A stretch of 64,000 nucleotides of DNA from Lachnospiraceae bacterium UBA4260. GTDB taxonomy: Bacteria; Bacillota; Clostridia; Lachnospirales; Lachnospiraceae. Shown piece by piece: positions 51,092-57,969 of the stretch. Positions within the stretch are counted from its first letter, which is position 1. Each line of letters opens with the position of its first letter. The notes under the pieces are model-generated. The model did no database searches. It saw nothing but the letters and a program-made list of their open reading frames with translations, and was not told the DNA's origin. Made by a program: the position numbers and the translations under genes. The stretch lies in NCBI GenBank assembly GCA_002395235.1, contig DGWK01000007.1, forward strand, positions 6,197 through 70,196. Direction: 5' to 3'.

Positions 51092-52048
51092 ATGGCATTG
51101 AATCAGAGAAAGGTAGCAATGGTTGGCTGTGGCAGCGCGGGCGCGGCGTCCTGCTTTGCCCTTATGCAGAGTGGGCTGTTCAACGAAATGGTGCTGATCG
51201 ACGCGGCTCCCGAGAAGGCAGAGGGAGAGGCGATGGATCTCGCACAGGGCCTTACGTTCGCAAAGCCGATGAAGATCTACGCGGGCAGCTACGATGATCT
51301 GGCAGATGCAGGGATCATTATCGTGGCGGCAGCGGCGGTGCAGAGGCGCGGCGACACGAGACTCGAGCTCGTCGAGAAGAACGTGGCGCTCTTCAAGCAG
51401 ATCATTCCCGAGATCGCGAAGAGAAACGAGGAAGGGATCATGCTGATCGTCGCGAATCCGGTTGATATCCTCACCTATGCGGCGCTGAAGATCAGCGGAT
51501 GGGCAGAGGGAAGGATCTTCGGCCTCGGCACGGTTCTTGATTCGGCCAGGCTCAGATCTCTCCTGAGCGAGAAACTGAGCGTTGACGCCCGCAATATTCA
51601 CGCTTACATGGTGGGTGAGCAGGGACGGGGAGAAGTTCCGATCTGGAGCAGCGCGACCGTTTCCGGCGTTCCGATCCGCGAGTTCTGCGAGATGCGCGGC
51701 TATCCGGATCCTACAGAGTATTTTGAGCAGATCGCGAAAGAAGTCCGCGGCAGTGCGGATATGATCACAAGGAAGAAAAAAGCTGCTTACTACGGCGTAG
51801 CCATGGCCGTCCGCAGAGTATGCGAGTCCATTGTGCGCGATGAGAAGTCCGTACTTCCCGTATCGAGCCTTATGTACGGCGCGTTCGATATTGACGGACT
51901 GGCGCTGAGCATGCCCGCGATCGTCGGCAAGGACGGCGTGGAGTGCCTGGTACCGCTGGAGATGAGCGAGGAGGAGCTGGACGAGCTCAGAAAGACGGCC
52001 GCCACCGTCAAGGCGATCGTGGACGACGTCTTCGGAGAGGCCAGATAA
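51092..52048 (+). CDS. Lactate/malate dehydrogenase-family protein lacking the catalytic histidine
   Basis: A 318-residue protein clearly of the LDH/MDH family: MVGCGSAGAASCFALM (NAD loop), MVLIDAAPEKAEGEAMDL, VQRRGDTRLELVEKN (substrate loop with the conserved Arg), NPVDILTYAA and LDSARLRSLL (with Asp168 and Arg171 equivalents). The active-site motif that is normally GEHGD reads VGEQGRGEVPIW, so the proton-relay His195 is Gln and the next Asp is Arg. That should cripple ordinary lactate or malate oxidation. It may act on another substrate or have lost activity. The ATG at 51092 follows GGAGGAGG. A terminator follows. Confidence 0.8.
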   Translation: MALNQRKVAMVGCGSAGAASCFALMQSGLFNEMVLIDAAPEKAEGEAMDLAQGLTFAKPMKIYAGSYDDLADAGIIIVAAAAVQRRGDTRLELVEKNVALFKQIIPEIAKRNEEGIMLIVANPVDILTYAALKISGWAEGRIFGLGTVLDSARLRSLLSEKLSVDARNIHAYMVGEQGRGEVPIWSSATVSGVPIREFCEMRGYPDPTEYFEQIAKEVRGSADMITRKKKAAYYGVAMAVRRVCESIVRDEKSVLPVSSLMYGAFDIDGLALSMPAIVGKDGVECLVPLEMSEEELDELRKTAATVKAIVDDVFGEAR

Positions 52049-52081
52049 TACCAAATACAGAAGGGAACATCCCTTGACAGG

Positions 52082-52114
52082 AAGAGCCCGCGCAGGCAGT
52101 GCGCGGGCTCTTTC
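52082..52114 (+). terminator. Terminator after the LDH-family gene
   Basis: GAGCCCGCGCA and TGCGCGGGCTC form a perfect 11-base-pair stem with a 5-base loop, followed by TTTCG. Confidence 0.8.
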
Positions 52115-52145
52115 GATTATCTCTATGAAGTTTTACCGAAAGGCC

Positions 52146-52307
52146 TCAGGCTTCCTCTTCGAAGTCTTCCTTGCCTACGCTGCAGAGAGGACATTCCCAG
52201 TCGTCGGGAAGGTCTGCAAAAAGGGTTCCGGGCTCGATTCCGTTATCGGGATCGCCGACTTCTTCGTCGTAGATGTAACCGCAGACAGTGCATACAAATT
52301 TAGCCAT
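52146..52307 (-). CDS. Rubredoxin
   Basis: The 53-residue protein is a typical rubredoxin with FVCTVCGYIYDEEVG and WECPLCSVGKEDF, giving the two C-x2-C-G/S iron knuckles. Rubredoxins carry single electrons in the cytoplasm of anaerobes, often to peroxide- or oxygen-reducing enzymes. The start at 52307 is chosen because the family always starts a few residues before the first knuckle and GGAG lies upstream; the longer frame to 52373 has no support. It has its own consensus promoter on the minus strand. Confidence 0.95.
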   Translation of the reverse strand: MAKFVCTVCGYIYDEEVGDPDNGIEPGTLFADLPDDWECPLCSVGKEDFEEEA

Positions 52308-52387
52308 AATACTATACTCCTCTTTCTGCCCTTCGCATCGCGAAAGGCGGCGTTCATAAATGTTTCTCCTCACTTTGAGGTAGTCTT

Positions 52388-52416
52388 ATTATATAAAACC
52401 TGTCCTGCAGTTGCAA
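52388..52416 (-). promoter_or_regulatory. Rubredoxin promoter
   Basis: Reading the minus strand, TTGCAA (52411-52416) and TATAAT (52388-52393) are 17 bases apart, upstream of the rubredoxin gene. Confidence 0.65.
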
Positions 52417-52478
52417 TGATGTTCATTACCGATTTTGGATGCCGCAAAGCGGCTTAAAATCAAGGTTTCCGGCCAAGG

Positions 52479-52503
52479 CCCGGTGGAAATTCCACCGGGT
52501 TTC
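52479..52503 (+). other. Strong hairpin in the divergent gap before the Tad operon
   Basis: CCCGGTGGAA-A-TTCCACCGGG forms a nearly perfect palindrome followed by TTTCG. It sits upstream of both divergent genes, so it cannot be an end-of-gene terminator for either. It may be an operator or a leader hairpin of the Tad operon. A smaller GCCGC-AAA-GCGGC lies at 52441 nearby. Confidence 0.45.
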
Positions 52504-52606
52504 GTCTGATTTAACAAAGTTGTAAAATTTGCGGGAAAGGTCTTGTGCGGACGTCTGCCCTCATTTTATAATCAGTTTCACCAGCCGGAGGAAGGAGGTG
52601 AAGCCA

Positions 52607-53056
52607 TTGACCGAAGGCGGACGGACAGTTCTGATCCTGTTCGTGACGGCAGCGGCAGCGTCGGACCTGCGGCGGGGCAGAGTCTACAATTTCCTGACTC
52701 TCCCGACTCTGGCAGGAGGTATATGGCTGCTGGCCTGCCACTCACCGGAAGAGGTTCCGGCAGTTCTCGCGGCAATGGCCGCCACTCTTTTATTCCTGTT
52801 TCCTTTCTGGAGGGCAGGAGGCCTGGGGGCGGGAGATATCAAGCTCCTGATAGCCCTGGCGCCCCTGATGGGGACAGGATGGTTTCTTTTAAGTATCGTA
52901 CTTTCTTTTCTGATCGGCGCGGTGATCTCCGCGGTTCTGCTGATCAGATACCGGGATCTTTCCCGGACCGTTCATTTTGCTGTGCCGATCGGCATCAGCG
53001 TCGTGCTCTGTCTGCTTCTCGAGCAGGTTGGAATCCAGAGCCCATCCCTGTTTTGA
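52607..53056 (+). CDS. A24-family prepilin peptidase (TadV/CpaA-like)
   Basis: A 149-residue polytopic membrane protein (about five helices) with the two aspartates of type IV prepilin peptidases: SDLRRGRV near residue 20 and GAGDIKLL (GxGD) near 75. It cleaves the leader of Flp pilin and TadE-type pseudopilins after a glycine. The TTG start at 52607 is supported by AAGGAGGTG six bases upstream; the long frame from 52529 crosses the ribosome site and is unlikely. It is the first gene of the Tad operon. A second peptidase of the same family is encoded at 60553. Confidence 0.85.
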   Translation: MTEGGRTVLILFVTAAAASDLRRGRVYNFLTLPTLAGGIWLLACHSPEEVPAVLAAMAATLLFLFPFWRAGGLGAGDIKLLIALAPLMGTGWFLLSIVLSFLIGAVISAVLLIRYRDLSRTVHFAVPIGISVVLCLLLEQVGIQSPSLF

Positions 53057-53148
53057 CAAGATGCGCATATTTTCGAAGGACGAAGGACGGAATTTTTTGC
53101 CGACCCTTCCGCTTTGTCCCCACTTTCCGAAAGAAAGGAGAAATGCCT

Positions 53149-54180
53149 ATGAACAACACAGCCTCGAAGGGCGGAGACGGGAACCCCGCGCGCAGGATCT
53201 GCATTTGCGACAGCGAAGTCTCCTACGGAGAACACCTGATGGAATACCTCCGGCATGAAGGAAGGCTGTCCCGGGACATTTATCTGTACACAAGCAGCGA
53301 TCTGATGCTGGAGCGGGAAAATCCCCGGGATACGAGGCTTCTCGTGATCGCGCAGTCCCAGTACTCGGACAAAATAGAGAAAGCCGGCTTCACCGATATC
53401 CTTCTGCTCAATGAGAGCGGCGTCTATATGGACAAGCCGGAAAACATGAGCAAATACCAGTCGGTGGAGAACATCTGCGACAGGATCCGGGAACTGTGCG
53501 TGACGCAGGAAGAGGAAGTCTCGGAGGGCGTCCGCCACGCCGGGCCCATGAAGCGGATCGGGATCTATTCACCTGTCACCAGGTGCCTCCAGACAACGTT
53601 CGCCCTGTGTATGGGGCAGCTCCTTTCGGCCTCCGCTCCCGTGCTCTACCTGAATTTCGAGGCGTATTCGGGTCTCGAGGACATGCTCAGCCGAAGCTTT
53701 CGGGGAACGGTCAGCGATCTTCTGTATTTCAACGACTGCGCGAGGGAGAAGCTGGCGGGGCAGCTGAGCTTTATTACGGAGAAGGTCGGCGGCCTGGACC
53801 TTCTTCCTCCCGTTGAATCCTTTGTCCTGCTGCGGTCGATCAAGGCGGAGCAGTGGCTGGAGCTTCTGCGCACCATCGAAAAAGTGACGGAATACGAGTA
53901 CTGCATACTGGATCTGAGCGAACACGCGGACGGCGTATTCGAGATCATGCGGCAGTGCGATTACATCTTTACGATCACCAGAGAGGACGGATTTGCCAAG
54001 GCCAAGATGAACCAGTACGAGATGCTGCTTCGGAGCGCGCAGTATGAGGATATCTTCATGAAGACGAGAAGATGCCGGCTGCCGGTCTTCCGGGAACTTC
54101 CGGGCAACATCTTCATGATGACCCACGGGGAGCTCGCCTCCTGTGTCAGGGGAATCCTCGAAGAGGAGGGCCTTCTGTGA
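53149..54180 (+). CDS. TadZ/CpaE-like pilus assembly protein
   Basis: The 343-residue protein has an N-terminal receiver-like region of about 130 residues (ICDSEVSYGEHLMEYL, LLLNESGVYM) and a C-terminal MinD/ParA-like region (RIGIYSPVTRCLQTTFALCM, VLYLNFEAYSGLEDML, CILDLSEHADGVFEIM). That is the CpaE/TadZ plan, proteins that place the pilus machine. The P-loop position reads SPVTRCLQTTFA and lacks the GK[ST] of active ATPases, as in some TadZ proteins. Start: ATG at 53149 lies eight bases after AAAGGAG, better than ATG 53143. Its stop overlaps the GTG start of cpaF. Confidence 0.8.
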   Translation: MNNTASKGGDGNPARRICICDSEVSYGEHLMEYLRHEGRLSRDIYLYTSSDLMLERENPRDTRLLVIAQSQYSDKIEKAGFTDILLLNESGVYMDKPENMSKYQSVENICDRIRELCVTQEEEVSEGVRHAGPMKRIGIYSPVTRCLQTTFALCMGQLLSASAPVLYLNFEAYSGLEDMLSRSFRGTVSDLLYFNDCAREKLAGQLSFITEKVGGLDLLPPVESFVLLRSIKAEQWLELLRTIEKVTEYEYCILDLSEHADGVFEIMRQCDYIFTITREDGFAKAKMNQYEMLLRSAQYEDIFMKTRRCRLPVFRELPGNIFMMTHGELASCVRGILEEEGLL

Positions 54181-55406
54181 ACGCATCTTATCTCGCGATC
54201 CGGGAGGAGATCCGCAGCAGCATCATGAGCGGGATCGACTTTTCCAGAGAAGTGCCGGACAGCGAAGTCCTGGACCTGATCGACAGACATCTCACCCTCG
54301 GAGGCACGGGGTCCCTGCCGCTCCTGACACTGGAGGAAAAAAAGAGGCTCCGGCAGGACCTGTTCCATTCCATCCGCAGGATGGACGTTCTGCAGGACCT
54401 GCTCGAGGACCCGGAGGTGACGGAGATCATGGTAAACGGGCCGGACAATATTTTCATCGAAAAAGCGGGAAAGCTTTCCCGCTATCCGGGGAGCTTTTCA
54501 TCGGCGCAGAAGCTGGATGACGTGATCCAAAGAATCGTAGGTGCTTCAAATCGGGTTGTGAACACATCCTCTCCGATCGTAGACTGCAGACTTGAGAACG
54601 GCGACCGGGTCAACGTGGTCCTGAGCCCGATCGCGGTCAACGGACCGATCCTGACCATCCGCAGGTTTCCCCAGAACCCGATCACTATGGAGGATCTGCT
54701 GCGGTTCGGATCCATACCGGAAGAGATCGCGCAGTTCCTCGGCAAGTGCGTCAGGGCCGGGCTCAATATTTTCATCAGCGGAGGGACGGGCTCCGGGAAG
54801 ACCACTTTTCTGAACGTACTGTCCGACTGCATCGATCCGGGCGAGAGAGTAATCACCATAGAAGACAATGCGGAGCTTCAGATCCGCCATGTGCCCAACC
54901 TGGTGCAGATGGAGGCGCGAAACGCAAATGTGGAAGGGTGCAGGCCCATAAGCATACGGGATCTCATCAAGGCGAGCCTTCGGATGCGCCCGGACAGGAT
55001 TGTGGTCGGCGAGGTCAGGGGGCCGGAGGCAATCGATATGGTCCAGGCTTTAAATACCGGTCATGACGGGAGTATGTCAACGGGACACGCCAACAGCGCC
55101 TATGACATGCTCTCCAGGCTCGAGACAATGATCCTGATGGGAATGGACCTGCCCGTGTCGGCAATCCGGGGACAGTTGGCTTCAGGGATTGACCTCATCG
55201 TGCATATGGGACGCCTGCGGGACAGAAGCCGCAAGCTCCTGGAAGTGGCGGAAGTGCTGGGAGTCGAAGAGGGGCAGATCAAATTGTCCACATTATACAG
55301 ATTCAGAGAGACGGGAGAAGAGAATGGGAAGATCATCGGCGTCTGGGATAAAGAAGAAGAGATCCGCCAGAGATTTAAGTTCGACCTGGCAGGAATTGAT
55401 CTCTGA
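54177..55406 (+). CDS. cpaF: Tad pilus assembly ATPase CpaF/TadA
   Basis: A 409-residue secretion ATPase. An N-terminal helical domain is followed by EIMVNGPDNIFIEKAGK, typical of CpaF, then FISGGTGSGKTTFLNVL (Walker A), VITIEDNAELQI (Asp box), IKASLRMRPDRIVVGEVRG (Walker B) and STGHANSAYDML (His box). The enzyme forms a hexamer under the membrane and drives pilus assembly through TadB/TadC. GTG start at 54177 follows AGAGGAGGG. The end overlaps the next gene by 83 bases. Confidence 0.95.
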   Translation: MNASYLAIREEIRSSIMSGIDFSREVPDSEVLDLIDRHLTLGGTGSLPLLTLEEKKRLRQDLFHSIRRMDVLQDLLEDPEVTEIMVNGPDNIFIEKAGKLSRYPGSFSSAQKLDDVIQRIVGASNRVVNTSSPIVDCRLENGDRVNVVLSPIAVNGPILTIRRFPQNPITMEDLLRFGSIPEEIAQFLGKCVRAGLNIFISGGTGSGKTTFLNVLSDCIDPGERVITIEDNAELQIRHVPNLVQMEARNANVEGCRPISIRDLIKASLRMRPDRIVVGEVRGPEAIDMVQALNTGHDGSMSTGHANSAYDMLSRLETMILMGMDLPVSAIRGQLASGIDLIVHMGRLRDRSRKLLEVAEVLGVEEGQIKLSTLYRFRETGEENGKIIGVWDKEEEIRQRFKFDLAGIDL

Positions 55407-56112
55407 GCGGACGATCCTGTTCCTGGCGGAAGGGGTCGCGATGGCGGCCGCGGCGGCGTGGCTTTTCTATCAGTCCTGGACGGCGGCGCTGATCCTGTCG
55501 CCCTTTGCCATCCCCTACTGCAGGCACAGGATCAGGGGAGAGAGGGAAAAGGAGAAGCGGGTATTGTCAGGTCAGTTCCGGGAACTGCTCGAGAGCGTGA
55601 ACAACGCGCTCAGATCCGGGGATTCCCCGGAAAACGCCTTTCGCGAGGGGCACCGGGAGATGGTCTATCAGTACGGCAAATACGCGCCGATCACAAGAGA
55701 GACGGCCAGGATGATGGCCGGGCTGGACAATCAGATTCCGCTTGAAAAGCTCCTTGAGGACTTTGCGCAGAGGGGTGGGACGGAGGAGATCAGGGAATTC
55801 GCGGAGGTCTTCGGGATCGCGAAGAGAGGAGGCGGCAACATGACTGAGATTCTGTCCAGGACGTCGCTTCTGATCGCGGAGAGGCTGGATGTGGAGAACG
55901 AGATCAGCATCATGCTGGGAAACCGCCGGCTTGAGCAGAGGATCATGGACATCACGCCTTTTATGATCATTTTCTATATCGGGATCACGTCTCCGGGCTT
56001 CTTCGATGTTCTCTACCACAACCTGGAAGGGGTGGCATTCATGACCCTGTGCCTGGGCGCCTATCTGAGCGCGCTGTTTTTGTCGGAGAAGATTCTGTCG
56101 GTAACGCTTTGA
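55324..56112 (+). CDS. tadB: TadB-like pilus assembly protein (type II secretion F family)
   Basis: The 262-residue membrane protein has one or two helices near residues 30-65, the cytoplasmic F domain (FRELLESVNNALRSGDSPENAF, GLDNQIPLEKLLEDFAQRGG, EFAEVFGIAKRGGGNMTEIL) and C-terminal helices. These segments are typical of TadB, the platform protein on which the CpaF ATPase acts. The ATG at 55324 has GGGAGAAGAG upstream and lies 83 bases inside cpaF in another frame. A later start would remove the basic N-terminal stretch, so the long overlap seems real but is not proven. Confidence 0.85.
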   Translation: MGRSSASGIKKKRSARDLSSTWQELISERTILFLAEGVAMAAAAAWLFYQSWTAALILSPFAIPYCRHRIRGEREKEKRVLSGQFRELLESVNNALRSGDSPENAFREGHREMVYQYGKYAPITRETARMMAGLDNQIPLEKLLEDFAQRGGTEEIREFAEVFGIAKRGGGNMTEILSRTSLLIAERLDVENEISIMLGNRRLEQRIMDITPFMIIFYIGITSPGFFDVLYHNLEGVAFMTLCLGAYLSALFLSEKILSVTL

Positions 56113-56126
56113 GGGAGGAAGAACAG

Positions 56127-57701
56127 GTGGAAATATACATTTACAGTCTGATCCTGGCGGGGTATGCGCTTTTGTACTTTCTCTCGAGAGACGCAGAGGG
56201 CACCGGAATGACGAGAATGGCGGTCTTCCTGTATGAGAAGGGAAGGGCGCTGGGGCAAAAGAGCAAGGGAAGGAACGTTTTTCACGAGAGCGGGATCCGC
56301 AGAGACCTCGCGGTCCTGTATCCGTACGGAAAGCTCGAGGGAGAAGAGAGGCGCTTTTATGTGGAGCGGATCCGGATCGCGCTCATGATCCTTCTTGTCG
56401 GCGACATTCTGGCCGCCGCAGGGTACGCGGCCGCCGAAGGCAGCATGCTCCTGCAGGGCGGCGGACTTGTGAGAGAGGAAATCGGCGGAGAGGACCGAAG
56501 TACGCAGCTGGACGCCTATATCGTGCAGAGAGCGGAAAACGGGGAGAGGTCCGCCGCGGAAGGGGCGGGCGGTGAAAGCGGGAACGCGGCGGACGGAAAA
56601 ACCGGCCGGGAGCAGAGGGGCGATGAGAGCAGCCCCGCCTATCAGGGCAGCTACCGGCTGGAGGTCCGCTCGCGCAGGTATGACGAGAAACAGGCGAAGG
56701 CCTTGGCGGAGCGCTTATTTGCGCTTCTCCCGAAAAAGATCCGGGGAGAGAATCCGAGCCTGCGCCATGTGACAAGGTCGCTTGACCTTCCTCAGGAAGT
56801 GGAGGGGTATCCCTTTCAGATCGTCTGGGAGAGCAGCAGCTACGCGCTGATCGACGCGGACGGGACAGTCGGGAACCTCGGAATGGAGGAGGGCGAGAGC
56901 AGGCCTGTGACGCTCACGGCGGTGCTCACCTATGACAATGGGACGGCAGGCGGGCTGCGCTATGAAAAGGAATACGAGGCCGCGGTCTACGGACAGGAAC
57001 TCTCGGAAGAAGAAAAACTAAGCAGCCGGATCAGGGAGGCCATCCGAAGCGCGGATGAAAAGAGCGCCGCCGATCAGATGCTGCCGCTTCCCGGCCGGGT
57101 GGGGGATCAGTCCATCATCTGGGAGGAAAAGCCCTCGGGATCGGGACTCTCTCTGCTGCTCTTTGCCGGAATCGTCGCCTTCCTTGCGGCGGCCGCCATG
57201 GGGAGCCGCCTGCACGACCAGGTGGTAAAGAGAGAGCGGCAGATGATGCTGGACTATCCGCAGATCATCAGTAAATTTGTGCTCTATCTGGGCGCGGGAC
57301 TGAGCATTCGCAGTACATTCAATAAACTCGGAGAAGATTACCTGCGGCAGAGAGAAGCGGGAATGGAGGAGCGGGGCGCCTATGAGGAGATCCTTCTGGT
57401 GTGCAGAGAGCTGGCCAGCGGCGTGCCGGAGACAGAGGCGTACGCGCAGCTGGGCCAGCGCTGCAGGTCCAGGCAATACACAAAGCTGAGCGCTATTTTG
57501 GCCCAGAATCTAAAAAAAGGAAATCAGGAACTACTGTCTGTAATGCAGCAGGAGGCAAAAGCGTCCTTTGAGGAGCGGCGCAGCACGGCAAGAAAGCTGG
57601 GAGAGGAGGCGGAGACAAAGCTGCTGCTGCCGATGATCGTGATGCTGGCTATTACAATGCTGATCATTATAATTCCTGCCTATTACAGTTTTGCGGCGTG
57701 A
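56127..57701 (+). CDS. tadC: TadC-like pilus assembly protein with extracellular Ig-like insertion
   Basis: A 524-residue protein, almost twice the normal TadC size. Helix 1 (about residues 3-20) and helix 2 (about 92-112) are followed by about 240 extracytoplasmic residues, then helix 3 (SGLSLLLFAGIVAFLAAAAM), the F-domain (LDYPQIISKFVLYLGAGLSI, CRELASGVPETEAY) and helix 4 at the C-terminus. The insertion holds a segment that reads like an 'atrophied bacterial Ig' domain (SLDLPQEVEGYPFQIVWESS, LIDADGTVGNL, VTLTAVLTY), and a second short copy of its beginning (LPLPGRVGDQSIIWEEKP) next to helix 3. GTG start at 56127 is eight bases after GGAGG. It forms the assembly platform with TadB. Confidence 0.82.
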   Translation: MEIYIYSLILAGYALLYFLSRDAEGTGMTRMAVFLYEKGRALGQKSKGRNVFHESGIRRDLAVLYPYGKLEGEERRFYVERIRIALMILLVGDILAAAGYAAAEGSMLLQGGGLVREEIGGEDRSTQLDAYIVQRAENGERSAAEGAGGESGNAADGKTGREQRGDESSPAYQGSYRLEVRSRRYDEKQAKALAERLFALLPKKIRGENPSLRHVTRSLDLPQEVEGYPFQIVWESSSYALIDADGTVGNLGMEEGESRPVTLTAVLTYDNGTAGGLRYEKEYEAAVYGQELSEEEKLSSRIREAIRSADEKSAADQMLPLPGRVGDQSIIWEEKPSGSGLSLLLFAGIVAFLAAAAMGSRLHDQVVKRERQMMLDYPQIISKFVLYLGAGLSIRSTFNKLGEDYLRQREAGMEERGAYEEILLVCRELASGVPETEAYAQLGQRCRSRQYTKLSAILAQNLKKGNQELLSVMQQEAKASFEERRSTARKLGEEAETKLLLPMIVMLAITMLIIIIPAYYSFAA

Positions 57702-57746
57702 GGAAAGAGACAACATGAGGAATTGTACAAAAGGAAAGGAGTACGG

Positions 57747-57944
57747 ATGAGAGAGACGGCAAGAGATTTTATGCGGGATGAAGCAGGAATGGGGACGGTG
57801 GAGATCATACTGATTATTGTGGTGCTGATCGGCCTGGTCATTATTTTCAAGAAACAGCTCAATGACATCGTCAAGAAGGTGTTCCAGAAGATCAGCAGCG
57901 ACAGCAATTCGATCATCTCCTCGGCCTCATGCGGAAAGTGTTAG
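57747..57944 (+). CDS. Flp-type major pilin
   Basis: The 65-residue protein has a short charged leader (RETARDFMRDEAG), then MGTVEIILIIVVLIGLVIIF with Glu at position 5 after the predicted Gly/Met cleavage site, and a 30-residue tail with a CGKC end. The size, the Glu5 and the hydrophobic segment fit the Flp family of Tad pilins. The prepilin peptidases of this operon would cut after the Gly. The ATG at 57747 follows AAAGGAG. A CxxC end on a pilin is unusual and may allow disulfide or metal links between subunits. Confidence 0.88.
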   Translation: MRETARDFMRDEAGMGTVEIILIIVVLIGLVIIFKKQLNDIVKKVFQKISSDSNSIISSASCGKC

Positions 57945-57969
57945 TGAGCGCGTGGAGGGAGGAAACCAT

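Noticed and set aside
52543..53148. N-terminal extension of the TadZ-like frame upstream of 53149
   Set aside because: The frame is open but overlaps the prepilin peptidase gene in another frame, and the AAAGGAG site supports the start at 53149.
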